64,000 bases of DNA from assembly GCF_000374825.1 (NCBI RefSeq), contig NZ_KB895386.1, positions 1-64,000 on the forward strand, given 5' to 3'. Position numbers and translations under genes: made by a program. Source of the DNA: Paenibacillus sanguinis 2301083 = DSM 16941. GTDB taxonomy: Bacteria; Bacillota; Bacilli; Paenibacillales; Paenibacillaceae. Positions 63,383 through 64,000 of the stretch are shown here, one piece after another (within the stretch, counting starts at the first letter, position 1; every line of letters begins with the position of its first letter). Under the pieces are notes generated by a model. The model was given only the letters and a program-made list of their open reading frames with translations, had not been told where the DNA came from and did not search any database.

Positions 63383-64000
63383 TTGAAATCACGAATATAT
63401 CCAAAGCTTATGGCCGCTACAACATACTGGATAAGCTGAGCTGGAAGGTGCGGTCTGGCGAATTCTGGGGACTGATTGGCCCGAATGGCAGTGGCAAAAC
63501 CACCCTTATCAACTTGATTTCCGGTGTGGAGAAGCCGGATGGCGGAGAGATACAACTGGATGGAAAGCGACTGGATACCTATTCGCGCAAGGCGTTATCG
63601 CATAAAGTTGCCGTGCTGCAGCAGGATGGCCTGCCCCCCGTGAGTTATTCGGTCCGTGAGGTGGTTGAGATGGGCAGGTTCGCCTATCAGGACTGGCGTG
63701 GCCGGGAGCTAGGTGATCCGTTGGCAGGAGCCAGGCTAATCGATGGCATCATGGAGCGCCTGGATTTGCTGGAACTGCAGCACCGTCCGCTCAGCGTACT
63801 CAGCGGAGGACAACGGCAACGGGCTGCATTGGGGAAGGTCATGGCCCAGCAACCGGAATTGGTATTGCTGGACGAGCCAACCACCTATCTGGATTTGCGC
63901 TACCAGCTTCAATTTATGGAACTGGTGGCCGACTGGCAGCGAACAGAAGGGCTGACGGTCATCTCAGTGATGCATGATTTGAATTTGGCAGCGATGTATT
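63379..64000 (+). CDS. btuD: Cobalamin ABC transporter ATPase, partial (cut by window end)
   Basis: About 207 codons before the window ends. Reads MIEITNISKAYGRYNILDKL, Walker A GPNGSGKTT, Q-loop LQQDGLPPV, signature LSGGQRQRAALGKVM, Walker B LVLLDEPTTYLD and switch His in VMHDLNLA. TTG start overlaps the btuC stop and follows AAGGGAGGCGG. The 3' end lies beyond 64000. Confidence 0.93.
   Translation, partial: MIEITNISKAYGRYNILDKLSWKVRSGEFWGLIGPNGSGKTTLINLISGVEKPDGGEIQLDGKRLDTYSRKALSHKVAVLQQDGLPPVSYSVREVVEMGRFAYQDWRGRELGDPLAGARLIDGIMERLDLLELQHRPLSVLSGGQRQRAALGKVMAQQPELVLLDEPTTYLDLRYQLQFMELVADWQRTEGLTVISVMHDLNLAAMY

Overview
The window looks like a chromosomal segment of a low-to-moderate GC, endospore-former-type Bacillota, most likely Paenibacillus or a close relative. 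The case rests on strong AGGAGG-type ribosome sites, many GTG/TTG starts, a YesM/YesN-type two-component pair beside a CUT1 sugar importer and a GH43 xylosidase, a DUF2621 (YneK-like) protein, a YvyE/IMPACT protein, and a LexA-type box of the Gram-positive form. No rRNA, tRNA, prophage or CRISPR array was seen. The species call is inference.

Layout. The left edge holds the end of an IS3-family element (1-~270). A housekeeping stretch follows: a DUF2621 protein, endonuclease IV and PurU. Next is an eight-gene + strand operon (3471-16521): an exported envelope protein, an ABC ATPase and permease, a membrane coiled-coil protein, a MoxR AAA+ ATPase, a DUF58 protein, and two large membrane proteins with von Willebrand A (VWA) domains. 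Transketolase and PpnP follow. At 19.3-26.6 kb a surface module appears: an unrecognised HTH regulator diverges from a 1564-residue cell-wall adhesin, which is followed by a class B sortase; two tandem palindromes sit between regulator and adhesin. Then come pgi, yvyE, two TetR regulators, a GNAT acetyltransferase and an orphan CysA-like ATPase.

From 32.5 to 40.1 kb there is a sugar-uptake locus: histidine kinase, AraC-type response regulator, lipoprotein and two permeases, with a convergent GH43 xylosidase and a good cre site before the lipoprotein gene. From 40.2 to 45.2 kb an ABC exporter with a NEW3-domain partner diverges from an ECF sigma/anti-sigma pair. A mixed region (45.3-52.3 kb) has a PhnP-like hydrolase, a second ECF sigma factor, a ClpP paralog, a MocR regulator with a divergent EamA transporter, a HAD phosphatase and a lipoate ligase.

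The right end deals with cobamide salvage. cobD-cbiZ-cbiB are translationally coupled, cobC follows, and a cobalamin riboswitch with terminator precedes btuF-btuC-btuD (the last cut by the window edge). Between them lie a decayed ECF sigma/anti-sigma pair, and a two-gene putative DNA-repair operon (radical SAM plus DUF4130) whose near-perfect promoter carries a LexA-type box between -35 and -10. Several intergenic spaces carry short dispersed repeats that match each other across the window.
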